Below are positions 45,301 to 56,971 of a stretch of DNA of 64,000 nucleotides, piece by piece. A program made the position numbers and the translations under genes. Source of the stretch: Hansfordia pulvinata (lineage: Eukaryota; Ascomycota; Sordariomycetes; Xylariales); NCBI GenBank assembly GCA_006538405.1, contig BJKQ01000001.1:1-64000 (forward strand), read 5' to 3'. Position 1 is the first letter of the stretch; every line of letters starts with the position of its first letter. Below the pieces are notes generated by a model. It made no database searches. It was not told the DNA's origin and saw only the letters and a list, made by a program, of their open reading frames with translations.

Positions 45301-45585
45301 CGGGCGGAGATGGGCGGCAGCGCCGGCAGCGGAAGCGCGCTGTCGGCCGCGTCCGCCGAGGCCGGGTCCACCGCGGGCAACTGGCAGACGGACCCGCAGG
45401 CGTGGGACTCGGTGGTGCAGCGCACCGAGGAGCTGGTCGCCGCGTACGAGAACTACGTCGGCGGGGACCGGTGGCGCGGCAAGGCGCGCAGCGCCGTGCG
45501 CAGCGTGCTCGGCAAGGCGCGCGAGAGCTGGGAGGGCGACGCCCGCTACGCTGCGCTGGCAGAGGTGCTTGAGGGCCTCAAGTGA
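42391..45585 (+). CDS. TPR protein of the TTC27 / Emw1 family, 1064 aa
   Basis: Single exon from GCCATGG. The order matches the TTC27/Emw1 family: a helical N-terminal part, a conserved centre (LTSEEILPFAVRVIED, NWQIYTQALLVRSRIELNRSRT, LERAVLQMQAVVDQ), then RWHLESELAYSWAAVGSLVSALEIFKRL. TPR units follow from about residue 655: LLCILGDIEQNAEHYERAW, LFLRQQKWAEAREAYHLAV, ELWSRLGDIELRLGNFPDAT and TWSNLGSALLSW. Yeast EMW1 is essential and linked to cell-wall integrity; human TTC27 has been linked to co-chaperone-assisted assembly of U5 snRNP proteins. The same housekeeping role is inferred. Residues about 522-539 contain KPTSFLPAA twice in tandem from an exact 27-nt duplication. The C-terminal third is unusually GC-rich, which creates long antisense frames. 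Confidence 0.88.
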   Translation: MAELDSGSGNPSWPAELATIESSLDDGPFLQTLTSDESAQSLVAQFVAHLVQTQGIDSSTDDIDDTTASPPLTQTPQDAQEQKKTLRLGLAVLSAFLQANVTGPVLEGSDSSDEVFVSAYKKTTHGDGTLDGLRSLCLRSLDTDGVSVYPYIPSIQLFCLARYILASGLVLPVEVSDDTQDAPLNRSLASTLSWTRLRIHLWHYKLLTQPSLGPGSLFTKSGRWTDVSSLQDLIETNLKLAEESVMHSSSAPTSNSPWTSKSRVQFALEQANCHLMLGNDAMARKAIKTATDESGFTYALSGALGKRTKFQEKSTSQLVVIAKSRDSSLSGSTDAATGSHDSQPQQTAPAALDLNDDTLLEKISFEDKQNLGPVSTLPDQLQSIAPEDQPQLEPEDQMILLTDAMIRDTFSPADGGLTSEEILPFAVRVIEDKVTNWQIYTQALLVRSRIELNRSRTLERAVLQMQAVVDQVIVDTQEIAPNSQQHTSSQSKSDNAASQDDVPAIAITSSSDHTTEIKPVSKPTSFLPAAKPTSFLPAAKPTESASPQERIRYVNALASPPRWHLESELAYSWAAVGSLVSALEIFKRLRLWPEVALCFASSAATSDGDGRGSGGEEKARAIVRWRLFNRTDGSADDHLEDASFDISALKAADFQGSERSPPPPNAPRLLCILGDIEQNAEHYERAWEVSNKRFARAQKSRAELFLRQQKWAEAREAYHLAVGVNRHSNELWSRLGDIELRLGNFPDATVAFQRAIAASDGESGGEDARTWSNLGSALLSWYREVAQESKVLKERQRNDEPENLDDLKSLQRAAALGRPANKLLNEALSAFKRGATVANTNWRIWENVVTLAASLTPLPSLDDMVLGMRNVIRIRATEDALDLEMLALLLREVTSNRPPPAAAAADGAENSDAGVYTPPRGTVESNAVLLFEDHVAPLITARAEAWSLVSRLRAWRRDWAGALDAAEKAWRAEMGGSAGSGSALSAASAEAGSTAGNWQTDPQAWDSVVQRTEELVAAYENYVGGDRWRGKARSAVRSVLGKARESWEGDARYAALAEVLEGLK
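43954..44007 (+). repeat. Exact 27-bp in-frame tandem duplication inside the TTC27-like gene
   Basis: 43954-43980 and 43981-44007 are identical and encode KPTSFLPAA twice, followed by a partial third (KPTES). It lies in the disordered linker before the TPR region. Confidence 0.95.
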
Positions 45586-47154
45586 GCAGCGATGGATGGG
45601 GGTCAGCGGGGGAGGCGACCGGTCGCGCGCTCGCGTGGGGGTCGTGCGTCTTTGGCCTGGAGTTTGCTATCGCGAGGGATGTTGTGATGCGCGGGTGCAA
45701 CATGGTGCGGCTTTCGCGGCATACAAAGTTGCATTGTGGCGCCGATAAATAGAGGGGGGCCTAATCGAGGCTCGAAGACATAGAATGCGCTCAAATCAAG
45801 TACAGGTCAGTGGACTGAATCAAAGAGGACCCATGCTATTGATTCTACTCGTCGAGGGTGCCTTTTGATAGCCTGTCATGGCCTCTGGCTGGACGCCCTG
45901 CCAATCACCTGCGTATTGTCGATTTATCTCTGAGGTGTCTATCTTGCCACCACACATGAAAGTCACTCGGTCTTGGCAAGTGATGAGAAGTTTTCCCCAG
46001 TTCCTCTGCGGCGTCGCGCTTCGGCGTGAATGAAAACTGCGGCCTGCCGGAGACTCCAAACCACTGTGCAATCTTTTCGAGAAGTTACGGCCTGAGGACC
46101 TTGGAATGAGGAAGGCGAGAGATCTTTCGCCTCACCGGCGTCGCCTTGCCACGGTTGGCTGGCGATACAAGACCCTTCCGAGTTCTTGGCGGCCATGCAC
46201 ATCCCCAACGTTATTGGCGAAGGCATCTTGCACTCGGCGAATGCATGTTCTGGCATAGTGGTAAAGAAGATGGCAAATCGAGTCCCGGTCGTGAACGCGG
46301 GATAAATGCGAGATCATCGTGTTGAGGGGAGGGTGCAGACCGTTTGCCAACCACCTCGCCCCCTTTTCCAAGGGCGTGGTATCGGTGATCCTAGCCGCTG
46401 CCTATCATCTTCGAGGCCACGGACTGGGCGACGGCCGTACGAGTAGCTCTCCCAGCCGCCGTCGCCCCTGCCCCGCCCCCTCGTTCGCGATAAAGATGGG
46501 GTCAACAACAGCCAGTCGCTGGTTCTGGCCACTCTCTGTTTGCCCTCGTGGTCCAGAGGGGCGTTGAGGTGGCGACGAACTAGGCCAGTCTCCCAGAGAC
46601 CTCGGGGAACGCAGTCGGTCGGGGCCGACGAAAGCCTGAGATAAAACTTTAACCAGCGCCAGGAGCACGCGAGGAGTCTGTACATTCTGTCGGGATCTGA
46701 AGGGATATCCTTTGTGAGTCTCAAAGACGTAGCTGTGAGATCGAGTCTCGTGCTGCTGGGAGACTCGGGCCTGGGCATATCAGCAAGGCAAAGCTATCGC
46801 CTCGCCACGTTCGCCCCAAACCCCACATTGGGGCAACACGACGGCGAATCGGGGATGTTATGGACAGTCAATGTGCGCAGGAAGGCAAGAAGCCGAGGAA
46901 TTTTCGCTCGGGCGACAAACAACTGGGCTCACTTCCTCACGAGGCCAGGTCTCTTCGCTGGACGTCATGTGGGATACGGACAAGGGCGCCCGTAAGTTAT
47001 ATACCCCCAGGGCGCGCCCACCCCTCCCCCGCGTATCCATGATCCGCGGCTAGGTACAACTGAGTACACCTATTTCTGTCCATTATTATTGACTAAAACT
47101 AGAGCAGCTGTGTTGGCTCATCGACAGAAAGGGGAGCAAGCGAAGCTTTTGACC
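45586..47154. other. Intergenic, no gene
   Basis: About 1.6 kb with only short frames. One TACGAGTA lies at 46438-46445. The right end carries the nucleoside hydrolase promoter. Confidence 0.5.
46998..47003 (+). promoter_or_regulatory. TATA-like box of the nucleoside hydrolase gene
   Basis: AGTTATATACC, with TATATA about 155 bp upstream of the ATG at 47155. Confidence 0.4.
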
Positions 47155-48824
47155 ATGGCACGTGGTCGTTGGTTGCTTTTCGGGGCTCTGCTGGTCCCAT
47201 CGATATCAGCTGGCATCCTCCCTCGCGCTCCGATAGCAGATGCGGTCACGGGAGCCGGGGGGGCACCTGCGATTGAAGCGCGTGGTGGCCTGCCGTTGTC
47301 TGGCGACATGCAATCTGTGGCCCCAAGAGCGCTGGTGGGATCAAAGAAGGAGAAGCTCATCATCGATACGGACCCAGGCAAGTCACATCCACCAGGCCCT
47401 TAGATCTACGACCCCCAAGGAAAAAAACCACTGACTTGTGTATTCGCTCTCTGGAACCACAGGCGTGGACGATGTTCTCGCCATGCTCTTGGCAATGGCC
47501 GTGGGCACGGAGAAATTCCACCTCGCCCTGCTTTCGGTGACGTACGGCAACGTAGAACTGGAATCGTGCATGAAGAACGTCATCGCTCTCTTCAAGGTCC
47601 TTGGCTTGGAGAAGAAATGGCGCGAAAAGACCAACCAGAAGATCAAGGGATTTGACATTCTGAACGACGCGGATGAGTTGAGGCCCGTTGTAGCCAAGGG
47701 AGCCGAACACAGCATTGTGGAGAAGACCCTGGCAGCGGACTATTTTCGTGAGTTTCCACCCAGGGTTAGGGAAGAGCTTCGTCCCGAGAGCGAACGAAGC
47801 ACACGTTTGGCTCATGAGTCACCACTAACAGCACTGAATCTTAGATGGAAAGGACGGATTGCACGGAGTTCACGCCAAGGTAAGATATCCAGATCTCGTT
47901 TTGATACATCACCCTGACACGAAACTGCAGTTTCCGGACATGTCGCCAGCCAATTCGTGGCAGTCTTTGGTTAAAGGCAAGCCTGGCAGCGAAGATGGGA
48001 GTTACCACGAGTTCTTCAAAACGTCCAGCCAGCCGGCCCATAAAGAGATCCTGAAGGTTCTCAAGGAATCAGACGAGGGCACCGTCACCATCTGCGCCAT
48101 TGGACCCCTGACGAACCTGGCCATGGCCGCGGCCGAGGACCCGGAGACATTCCTCAGGGTCAAGGAGGTGGTCGTGATGGGCGGCGGCATCGCTTCACAC
48201 CAAGGAAACGTGCAGCCACGCTCCGAGTTCAACGCCTACGCGGACCCCGTCTCCTTCGCCCGCGTTCTGGCTCTGACTTCGAAAAAGCCGTCCAGCTCTA
48301 TGCCCGCTCGCAAAGGCAACCTGAAAGACTATCCCAAGAATCTATCGAAGCAGTTGAATCTGGCACTGGCACCGCTCGATCTCACGAATCAGCACGAGAT
48401 GAAGCGGGAGGAGTTTGAAAATGGAATCAGCAAGCCGCTCGAGGAGGGCAGCCCACTGGCTAAGTGGCTCAACCACATTATGGACCAGACTTTCAAGACC
48501 GTGGAGGAGCAATTCCCAGACTCTGAGAATCCAGGCCTGTCTCTTCATGACCCTGTGACGGTTTGGTACGCGATGACGCGGGACCAGCCGGGATGGGAGA
48601 CGAAGATCAAGGACATTCGCGTCGAGACAGCGCCCGGCTCCATGTTCCTGGGGGCCATCATGACCGACGAGCGCATCGGAAAGAAAAAGATTTCCACCCC
48701 CATTGAGAACGACATTTTCAACTTCCTCAAGATTGGTGAGGGCAACGAGGTCAAAGAGATCACCAGAAGTCCTGGTGCTGCCGATTTCAACAAATATCTG
48801 CTCACGAGCCTTTTTCCCAACTGA
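47155..48824 (+). CDS. Secreted nucleoside hydrolase (inosine-uridine preferring family), 4 exons, 478 aa
   Basis: Exons 47155-47377, 47463-47747, 47845-47879 and 47931-48824. Intron 1 (47378-47462) has a GC donor in the AG|GCAAGT context and is required to join IDTDPG to VDDVL; introns 2 (GTGAGT) and 3 (GTAAGA, 51 nt, in frame if retained) are GT-AG. The ATG at 47155 gives a signal peptide (MARGRWLLFGALLVPSISA). The calcium and ribose-binding DTDPGVDD is at 71-78. Later marks are HGKDGLHG, AIGPLTNLAMAA, VVVMGGGI, FNAYADP and, near the C-terminus, LHDPVTVWYAM. The family cleaves the N-glycosidic bond of nucleosides to ribose and base. With a secretion signal it would scavenge extracellular nucleosides. 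Base specificity cannot be read from the sequence. Confidence 0.9.
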
Positions 48825-50800
48825 GAACTTGTTGGTCAGACCACGGTATTGGATAATGCGTTGAGTTTCCTTTAGACGGCAGGAGTCTAGTACTTTTCTT
48901 ACCAGCGGCATTAGACGAGCTACGAATAGAGTGTATTACCATTAGCACCTCAACTTGACCATGGCTCATTTGGCCCTGTGGTATGGTCAGAGCCGATGAG
49001 CTCCAGTCAGTTGGACAACATCCCCACCGATGATGACGATGCTCTTTACGACCCCAACAAGCTGTTACCAGGTCCGTTCTCGCGACACGACATGAGGCCG
49101 GGGCAACATAAATGGCATTGCACTGAGCCAAAACCATACTCGAGCCAATCATACCCAAAGGTCCATGGGGTCACATCATTGTGATTCATATAGCACGGTA
49201 GTGTGATAAGCCTCCGACGAGAGTTGCAAATGACCAACATAATCCATAGGCTACAGGCGTTCGTTGATAATAACCAGGTTGATGAAACAGACATGAACGA
49301 CGGGGCTTTCGTCTGATACTCAAGCACCCTTGTCAGCGGTCGAGCATCCTTGTCAGCGGCTCTACACGCCCCATCTCAGGGCTCTGATGCCACCCCGACC
49401 GCGGACCAGCCTTTGGAGGATAAGTCGACAGAAAGAATGGGTTTTCGCGGCTTTGGTTGCATCCATGCCGCGATCAATACGACGGAACGTGAGGCGGGCC
49501 AGTCATCAGCCCCAGCATGCTTCCGTCACTGTGCCGCGAGCCAGCCACCTCCCCCCGAGAGAGCCCATGCTTCAGGGGCGCTCGGCCAATTGGTCGCTAC
49601 GACTTGCCTTGGCCTCCTGAGGAGCCTGCCACTCGCCGTGTGGGAGACGGCACCTGCCTCTTGACGTGCGTCATTATCGGGCGATACGGCAAGAACTTTC
49701 TGGTGGCCTCGTCAGAGAATTCTCACGGGCGCCCAGAGCTCGTGGTGGAGTTCCCCCCTGTGCCCGTCCAGATCCGGTAGCTCTCGTCTTCGCTGGAAGC
49801 CAAGGGACGGATCAGCAGGGTCCGGGAGGGATGTGCGGGCACACCCAGTAAGTCGTGCTTCCGGCCAGGCACATGGTTCGAATCCTGATTGCTGGCGACA
49901 ACACCAGGAGTGCCGCGTCATACGTAGCAATAGGACCGTGGATGGCCGCCTACGTGGGCCGTTCGGATGCCCCCCAACGATACGTCGTTGTTGGCCGCGA
50001 TGTGATCATGGCACACTGTGATGTGTCCACGGCGCCGATCTACACCCACAGTGGCGCCATGATGTACGGATGGGAGTATTGTCTCTCATACACCGTCTGT
50101 ATCTGAACTCCTGGGGGTGGCTTGGACACTCGGGGGCGGGAAGCAGGCTGGCTCCGTCGGTCAGACGCCATACGACATCCCCGACCTCCATTCCAGCCAT
50201 GGGCTCGCGCGAACGTGTCCATCTCCTGAATCTCGGCGACCCTGGAAGATTCTGCAAGCATGCAATCAAGTCCCACTGCCTGGAGAAGACACACGACAGC
50301 AAGCTCGTTCCGATTAGTAAATCGCCAGCACAACGCCCATCTGCCTGTTCCATCTCAAAGCTCACGTCAACGGGCCGACGCGGTGGTTCTCGCTGGGCCC
50401 ATGTCTCAGTGACCGGTCCCGAGATCTCCAGAGCACCCTCGACGCTGTCGACCTCTTTTTTTTTCTTTGCTGGTTTTTTTTTTGACTCACTTTTGCCGGC
50501 ATGATTGGGCCCAGGACTCCTCCAAGACGTCGAATTCCTCGCAAGCCGATCTGCTCTCGTTCGGTACGGGAAGAAGCAAGTTGCATTCTTGAGCTCTGCT
50601 GTCTGTCTCAAATCCATAGCCCATCTCTATCTGTGACCGTGCCCCGGTTGACCTATTCGTATCTTCAAGGGCGAGGAGGCTGCCTGGGAGTGGAGAAGGC
50701 GGCAGACACCGACACAAAGCTCGAAAGGAACTATCCGCACCCCCTCCTCGAGGACACGGCGGGAGAGGAGTGGGTGGATGGAGGAGGAGTGCAGGCTAGG
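48825..50800. other. Intergenic, no supported gene
   Basis: Short frames on both strands only. The T-rich tract at about 50457-50482 (T8, then T9 after a short gap) resembles a polypyrimidine tract. A GGTTCGAATCC word near 49873 looks like a tRNA B box but has no supporting arms. Confidence 0.5.
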
Positions 50801-51885
50801 CGCATCACCGCGGTCTGACCGTGGCTCAGTCCCTCCGCTGTACGAGTATCGATTTAGGGGGCGTGCCTCGAGACGCCGTTAAACTCTACTGCCCAATAGA
50901 TTGCCAAGGGGGATAGCTGCACCTTGCCGTAACGTTGTGTCCATGTACGAGCAGATACCAAAGGACCTCATACCACCACCGCCGTCGCCCTCGGGAACCA
51001 ACACAAAGGCGGGTGGAGAAGCTGATCGTGGTCCGCAGCGGTCAAGCAGTACTGCCAACAACTCGAAGGGCGGTACGTACGGCCGGCTCAATGCTGGCGC
51101 TGCCCTCGGAGGAGGGTCGAGGGTCCTTGCAGCCAGCCATCTGCAGGCATTCCTACCGGATTTTGAGGGCTGGATAGGTCTCGAAGGTGCCGGGCATGTC
51201 GGCAGTGGCCTCCAGTCTCTTTCCCCCATGAAACAAGAATCTGGATCGACCTTATGGCTGGACCGGGTCCCCGGCACTTCGGCGAGCCAGACGGAGCAGA
51301 CAAGGCCCATCGGGGCCATCCACCGGCCCTGGGAACACAGAAAGGTAGGGGCAAGCAGTGACATGATGCCCATCTGGAGGCAAGAAGCAAGGGGATGGGG
51401 TGACCGTCATGTGCGGTATCGACCAGCATGTACTCGTAATGAAGGGGAATTCCGTGACGTTCCCCCCAGACCGGGGGACGCGCCGTTGCTTTGCTTTTGG
51501 CCCTGAGTTACGAGTACGTGTACGTTTAGCCGTGTTTTCTTTCCCTGAGGACCCGGCCCACGTCGCCCTCACTTCCTGCCCCGGAGAGGGACGACTGGGG
51601 CCCAGGGCAATCTCCGCAGCCAACTGTGCCAAGCGCACACGCCAGGCCATGATCAGACGACGGGGTCAGTCGTAGGGCTGCCCTACGTGAGCCGGAAGAA
51701 CCCGAAGACGACGACCCCGGGGGCGATCGCTGCCACGCGTGCACACTTGTCGAGGTCTGGTTTCATGGGCAGTAGTTAGCCCGGACCGACGCCGCGAAGA
51801 GTCTCTTCCGCTACGAAAGTGTTCCGGAGAGACGGGCATGTTCTGTCGGCAGAGTGCGAAATGGAGAGATGGCTGCACAATGCAA

Positions 51886-51900
51886 CCCCCCCCCCCCCCC
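51886..51900. repeat. Poly-C tract, 15 bases
   Basis: C15 on the plus strand followed by TCCCC; the first of four long C runs in this region, all on the same strand. Confidence 0.95.
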
Positions 51901-52303
51901 TCCCCAACCTATGCCCCCCTCCCCCTTCTTTCGTACCTGCTGGCTCACTTGGTGAGATCACCGGCGAAGACCTCCGGCCGACCATGTCGCCTCCCCACGT
52001 AATCTTACGCCAGGCGTACCCGTGCGGATACGCGGGTGGATGTGAGCGGCAAGACGTGGCCTGGAAGCTGGGATGAGCCGGACCCATCGCTCGGCCACGG
52101 TTACTGCGGAGCCGACTGCCTGGCGAGACGCAGGGGGGGTTCCAAGAATAGGCCACTACGAGCACTGTCATTCTCGCTCAATGGTCCGGGATTGATAGGA
52201 AAAAGAAGAAAGCAACGGCGAGTAGAGGGCGTGGGGATGCCCGAGGGGGTTAAGCAAGAGAAAAAGAAAAGAACGCAAATGGGGCCAGCAGGGGCAGAGT
52301 GAG

Positions 52304-52389
52304 AGGGGAAGAAAAAAAGAAAAGAAAAGAACGAGCTGCGCCGACAGCGACGGCGACGGCGCCAACGCCAACGCCAACGCCAACGCCAG
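52304..52389. repeat. Purine-rich tract and (CCAACG)n hexanucleotide repeat
   Basis: An AAAAGA-type purine tract (52308-52330) is followed by GACGGCGACGGCG and about four CCAACG units (52361-52387). These produce the repetitive antisense frame that I reject as a gene. Confidence 0.8.
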
Positions 52390-54379
52390 AGCAAGGTTGG
52401 CGAGCATACTTCCCACGTGCTGCTGGCTGCGAGGCACCTGAGACGCGCAAGAAGACCGTTCATGTCGCCGGCGCGCGCTCTTCCCACGACGCAAGGGGTC
52501 GCGAGGTCGAGATTGGACCTCCGCCGCCCGTCGGACGGATCTGCTGCCCGCTGCTGGTGCTCGCGCTGGTGCGTGCTGCGGTTCGAGGAGAAACCCACAT
52601 GCGAGCAGAAGAACCGCCGCATGAACCGACTCGTATCGCGAACCCTGCGAGCAGCGCGGCACGCCTGCGTGTCGTGTGTAGATGTGTGTGTCTGTCGTGG
52701 CGACTGTTGTCTCCCATGTCTGGCATACCTGCGTGCATGTTTGTGTCTTCCTGCTGCTGTTCTACCCGCGGGCCTCGCTTCGCTGGGAATTACGTGCACC
52801 CGGACGAACCCGCGTCGTCTCGGCTTCGACTCTGAACACGGGGCCCTGCGCGTAAGAGAGAAACAGGAAGAGACACAGACGAAGAGAGACAGGCAGAAAG
52901 GTAGGTAGGTAGTGGAAGATGGAGAGTAGGAGAGTGCTTGCGCACGGGGGAGACCGAGAACGAGAACGAGAACGGCGTCTGCATAGGGGGGAATGGGGGC
53001 TTTGAGAGAGCCACCACCACCACCACCATCACCACCATCACGCAGGTGGCCGCATCTGCACGTCCTCGTACGCCCGCAGGGGGCGTCTGGTGGGTTGACG
53101 ATCGGTATCAACCCTGCGCGTAAATGTTGCTTTTCATGCTCCATGTCCCGGTAGATGACTTGGTGAATCACCGGAGTCCCAGCACCGTGGTAATGGGCCG
53201 ATCCTGCGCCTATAGAGCGATCCGATACAAACTAAGTGCATGCAATTGCCTCGGCGTCCAATCGCCGACTTTGCCAACCCGTGAGCCTCACTGCGACCAT
53301 GCCGAGACGGCCGTACCCCTCGCTGTGTGCCATTGGCGGGCGGCTTATGTTCCACGAGAAGAGATCGCCCGGGGTGAAGAGAGGACCAAAGGCAGCCGGA
53401 AAAGAAGCAAAGGAAGGGGGAGGGAAGAGACTCCCCTCCCTGTCAGCCTCGCCCTTCCCTGACAACTCGGCGCTCGTGGCTGCTGACCTGACAGGGTCCT
53501 TACCGCGAGCGAAAAAGGACCGACATATCGAGTAGTAGCCGCGATTGTGAGGCGTCATGTTTACACCCGGACGAAGGCGCTTCTTTCTCTCACTCTCCAC
53601 AGGTTTGGCGGGTCCCGAGGTTCTGAGGCGGCGCGGACATCCCAGCCTTAGCTCCCTGTCCAAGCTGGCTCTGATCGTATTAAGCAAGGGCGGCCGCTAC
53701 GTGAGATGAGGCTGCTTGGGCCACAAAGCACGTCTTCGCCAGGTCCTTGCCCTGTGTGATGGCGCTGATTGCGTCCCAAGGCCGCTTCAGCTGTGGACTC
53801 TGGTAGAGACCACGGTTGCACAGGCCTATGTATGGTGACGAAAGAGAGAATCTGCATAGCTCCGTGCTGTGCAACCTCTGCGAGCGCCTGTTTTACGGAC
53901 GTAAATCTGATTGGGTAAACGCATGCTACACGGCTTCCGGCAGGACAAGAGGCTGGATCCGAATAGGGGAGGGGGGGAGGGGCGGCATCTTTTTGCGCCC
54001 ACGATGGACTTGTGCCGAGGTCATCTTGATACAAAAGCCTGGGCTCCCTGGTCGGCGTTGGGCTATCTCGCAGACCAGCGCGCTGGCCCGAACGAGTACG
54101 TGAGCCCGCTTGCCACTGCCATCCAACCATTCAGGTCCGCTCCTCTCGACTGACCTGGCCTCCAAGTTTGTTGTCGCTTTGGACGCGCGTTCGCGCGCGC
54201 TTACGTCTTCGGGGGGACGACGAGGCGATACGCCTCCCCCTTCTCGCAACGCGCCCGGGCCGACCTGACCTAGCGGTGACACAGACTCAGAAAGTTGGTG
54301 GCAAAAAATCTCCGATGGCCTTCGTACGTATGGGAGATGAAGTGCCTACCCGGGTTCCCTCTCACTTTCTGGACCCGTC

Positions 54380-54380
54380 A

Positions 54381-54413
<33 letters not shown>
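54380..54413. repeat. Trinucleotide microsatellite (GCG)n
   Basis: About 11 uninterrupted GCG/GGC units with no coding context. Confidence 0.95.
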
Positions 54414-56940
54414 TACATGAAAGACTGAGTTAAGCCCGAGGCCCCCCTATCACCGCACCCTGACTCAGCAAGCACAACCCGTCACGCGGAGAGAGGGCTT
54501 TGACCGACGCTGGGCCGCCCGGCTTGCTGTAAGAGGAACCGCGGCGGCTGTCAAGGCGAGTTTGCAAGGCCCGGCCATGGGCTGCGCCACAGTCGCAAAT
54601 ATTCGTAGCGGGAAACCCCCGCGTCATATGAGCTTGTCCAACAAGGCCTGTACGCGTACACACCACTCAGCAGGCCCTCTGGCTCGACTACTCTGTCCGA
54701 GTTGGTACGGGGTGTTAGCGCGCGCGAGCAGATCGCAGTGCGAATATCCACCGTGGCTGTTCACTTGCCTGGGCGGGGCTTGCTAGTTAAGGTAATTATC
54801 TGGATTACTCAGATGTAAGATACCGCAGCTACGAGTATGCAAGCCAATCCCCTGTGGCTCTTTTCGACACTGACCAGAGCATGGCGCGTGTTTGATATCG
54901 AGGGCGCATTTCACACCGCGGCCGGGTAGAGAGCAGTGCTCTGGGCCAAGTGCGAGCAACACTGCATTAACAGACATGTTGTCATCAGTGGGCATACCTT
55001 AAATGGCCCCTGCGTACTGACATAGCCGTATTATCCAGGCCGTAGCGTACGAGGCGGCATCCTCGACGTTCTTGCTACCGGTTCCACGAGTCATGTCCAG
55101 GGTCGCACCGCATCTCACCGTGTTGCCGAGGCCACGCCACGAGTAATCGACCGTACGTGCTTTGGGCGCCGTTGGTTTTTGCAGGCCCGGTCATCTGATC
55201 GGGGACACAAGCAACGACACGACCGTCGAGGGCCATCCCGGACGGTTCGAGGTACGAGGCGAGGCTTGAGCATGGCGCCGCAGCGTCAGATCCGCGCGGG
55301 CCCCGTGCTTTCGGTTGTCGTTGCTGTTTCCGTCCGGGTACGTGACGCACACCATCGATGCTCTGCCTACCCGTACAATTCCCTGGGGAATAAGCCGGGT
55401 AAGGGGCGACGGGCAGGAAGGAAACAGACAGGCGGCGGTCATGCTGTGTTTCCTTCCCCCTTTTCGCGTTAGGTACTCGCAGGTGAGGTGGTATGTATCC
55501 TTCAGTCCGGAACCCAGACGGCTGCTTTGAAAAGTCCACCAAAGGCTCCGTGAGCGCGCGTGCACCCGACAGACAGCCGCGTGCGTGAAGGCCCTCACAA
55601 TTCGCCACAGCACCACCAGGATGGCGGCTCTCGTCACGCCCGCGGGCACATCCTCCATGCTGTATCACATGTATGGTGACACCCGTTACATCGCTCGGCG
55701 CCTGGTCCCCTAGCCCAAGCAGATCCGTGCTTGCTTGCTGGGGTCCTGCTCCCCCCCCCTGTCCGTGCCATGATCACGCCCAGGACATACCCGTACCCAT
55801 TCGGGTCCGCTCGTGGGGGACGCACCTTGGAAATCAATAAATAAAAACAACGAGTGATGTTAGCAGCCACCACTCGATCACCTGCGACGACGGCGGCCCC
55901 AACGGCGACTCTACCTAATCAGCTACATCATGCACGAGTATGAATGCTCTTCTGGGCCAGGGCGGGACGACGACCACGGGCCCAACGCGTCGAGCCATGA
56001 TCGTCGAGGGCTTGCCCCCAAGCAAGTGTCTGGCGGGGAAATAGCCTCCAGATCCCTGGCCGCCAACGCGACCAAAAAACCTGACGCCACGACGGAAGAG
56101 AGCTAGCCTCTCGGCCCCAACCGAGGGCACCCGTGTCCTAACTACGAGTAGCACTTCCCCCCAGTCGTCTCGGTGGCTGCAGGCCGGCGGGTTTACGGTT
56201 ACGGCTTGGTGCGATCTGCTCGTGTATCTGTCAGTGGGAAGCCCTGCAGGCCAGCCCCGCACGCCGACAGGGCTTTCCCCTCGAGGATCGGCACCCGCGC
56301 ACGAGTAGAGAGGCAGGGCGAAGAGCGTCGTGATGCGACGAGCACCGACTGGGACAGTGTCCGGGGGTTGGGGCTAGGTGTGCTGGGCTGGGGCGAGTCG
56401 GGGACGTCTGCCGCATTTACTTTTTCCAATCAGGAAGGCTGTCGTTTTTCTGTCATTTTCTCCCCTCTGGCTCTCATGGGCTTGGGGAGCAATCTCCGGC
56501 AGCCAATAGGAGGCTGCTCTCTTCCTCTCTCTCTCTACTCGTATCTGTCTCCCTCTCTCTCCCTCGTACTGGTACGTAACAGCTCGGGGCTGATGATCGC
56601 CCGAGTTTCAAAATATGCCAGCCGAGCTTCGCATGGGAATGGAATGTAATGGCTCACCTAGAACTAGCTGACCCTGGCTGAGGCTAACCCGGCGGGGTAA
56701 GAATCGGCAAGCCGACAGCAGCTGTGTTCCAAACAACGTGACCGGCAGACAAACTGCCTGCCTGCCTGCCTCTCTAACCGTACGAGTATCCGCATCTGCT
56801 ATCCGCCTTCTGGGTGGTTCCTAGTATGACATGGAAGTAAACGGACGGACAGACGGACGGACTATCCACCCAGTCACTGCTCGGCTGATTAACTATCTAT
56901 CTGGTACCCAACTGACGGATGGGTCGATGACCAGACCGGA

Positions 56941-56971
56941 AGACAGACAGACAGACAGACAGGCAGGCAGG
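56941..56971. repeat. Tetranucleotide microsatellite (ACAG)n/(GCAG)n
   Basis: About five ACAG units grading into GCAG units; a TGCC tract lies nearby at 56755-56770. Confidence 0.9.

Noticed and set aside
44568..45425. Long antisense and alternate frames over the 3' part of the TTC27-like gene
   Set aside because: Explained by very high GC at third positions. The sense frame carries the TPR repeats.
49855..49895. tRNA-like B box GGTTCGAATCC
   Set aside because: The T-arm stem does not pair beyond two base pairs, and no acceptor or anticodon arm can be built.
52101..53171. 356-codon minus-strand frame
   Set aside because: Low-complexity translation of the CCAACG, AAAAGA and CACCAC repeats (Trp-Arg, Phe and Gly runs). 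No signal, domain or splice context.
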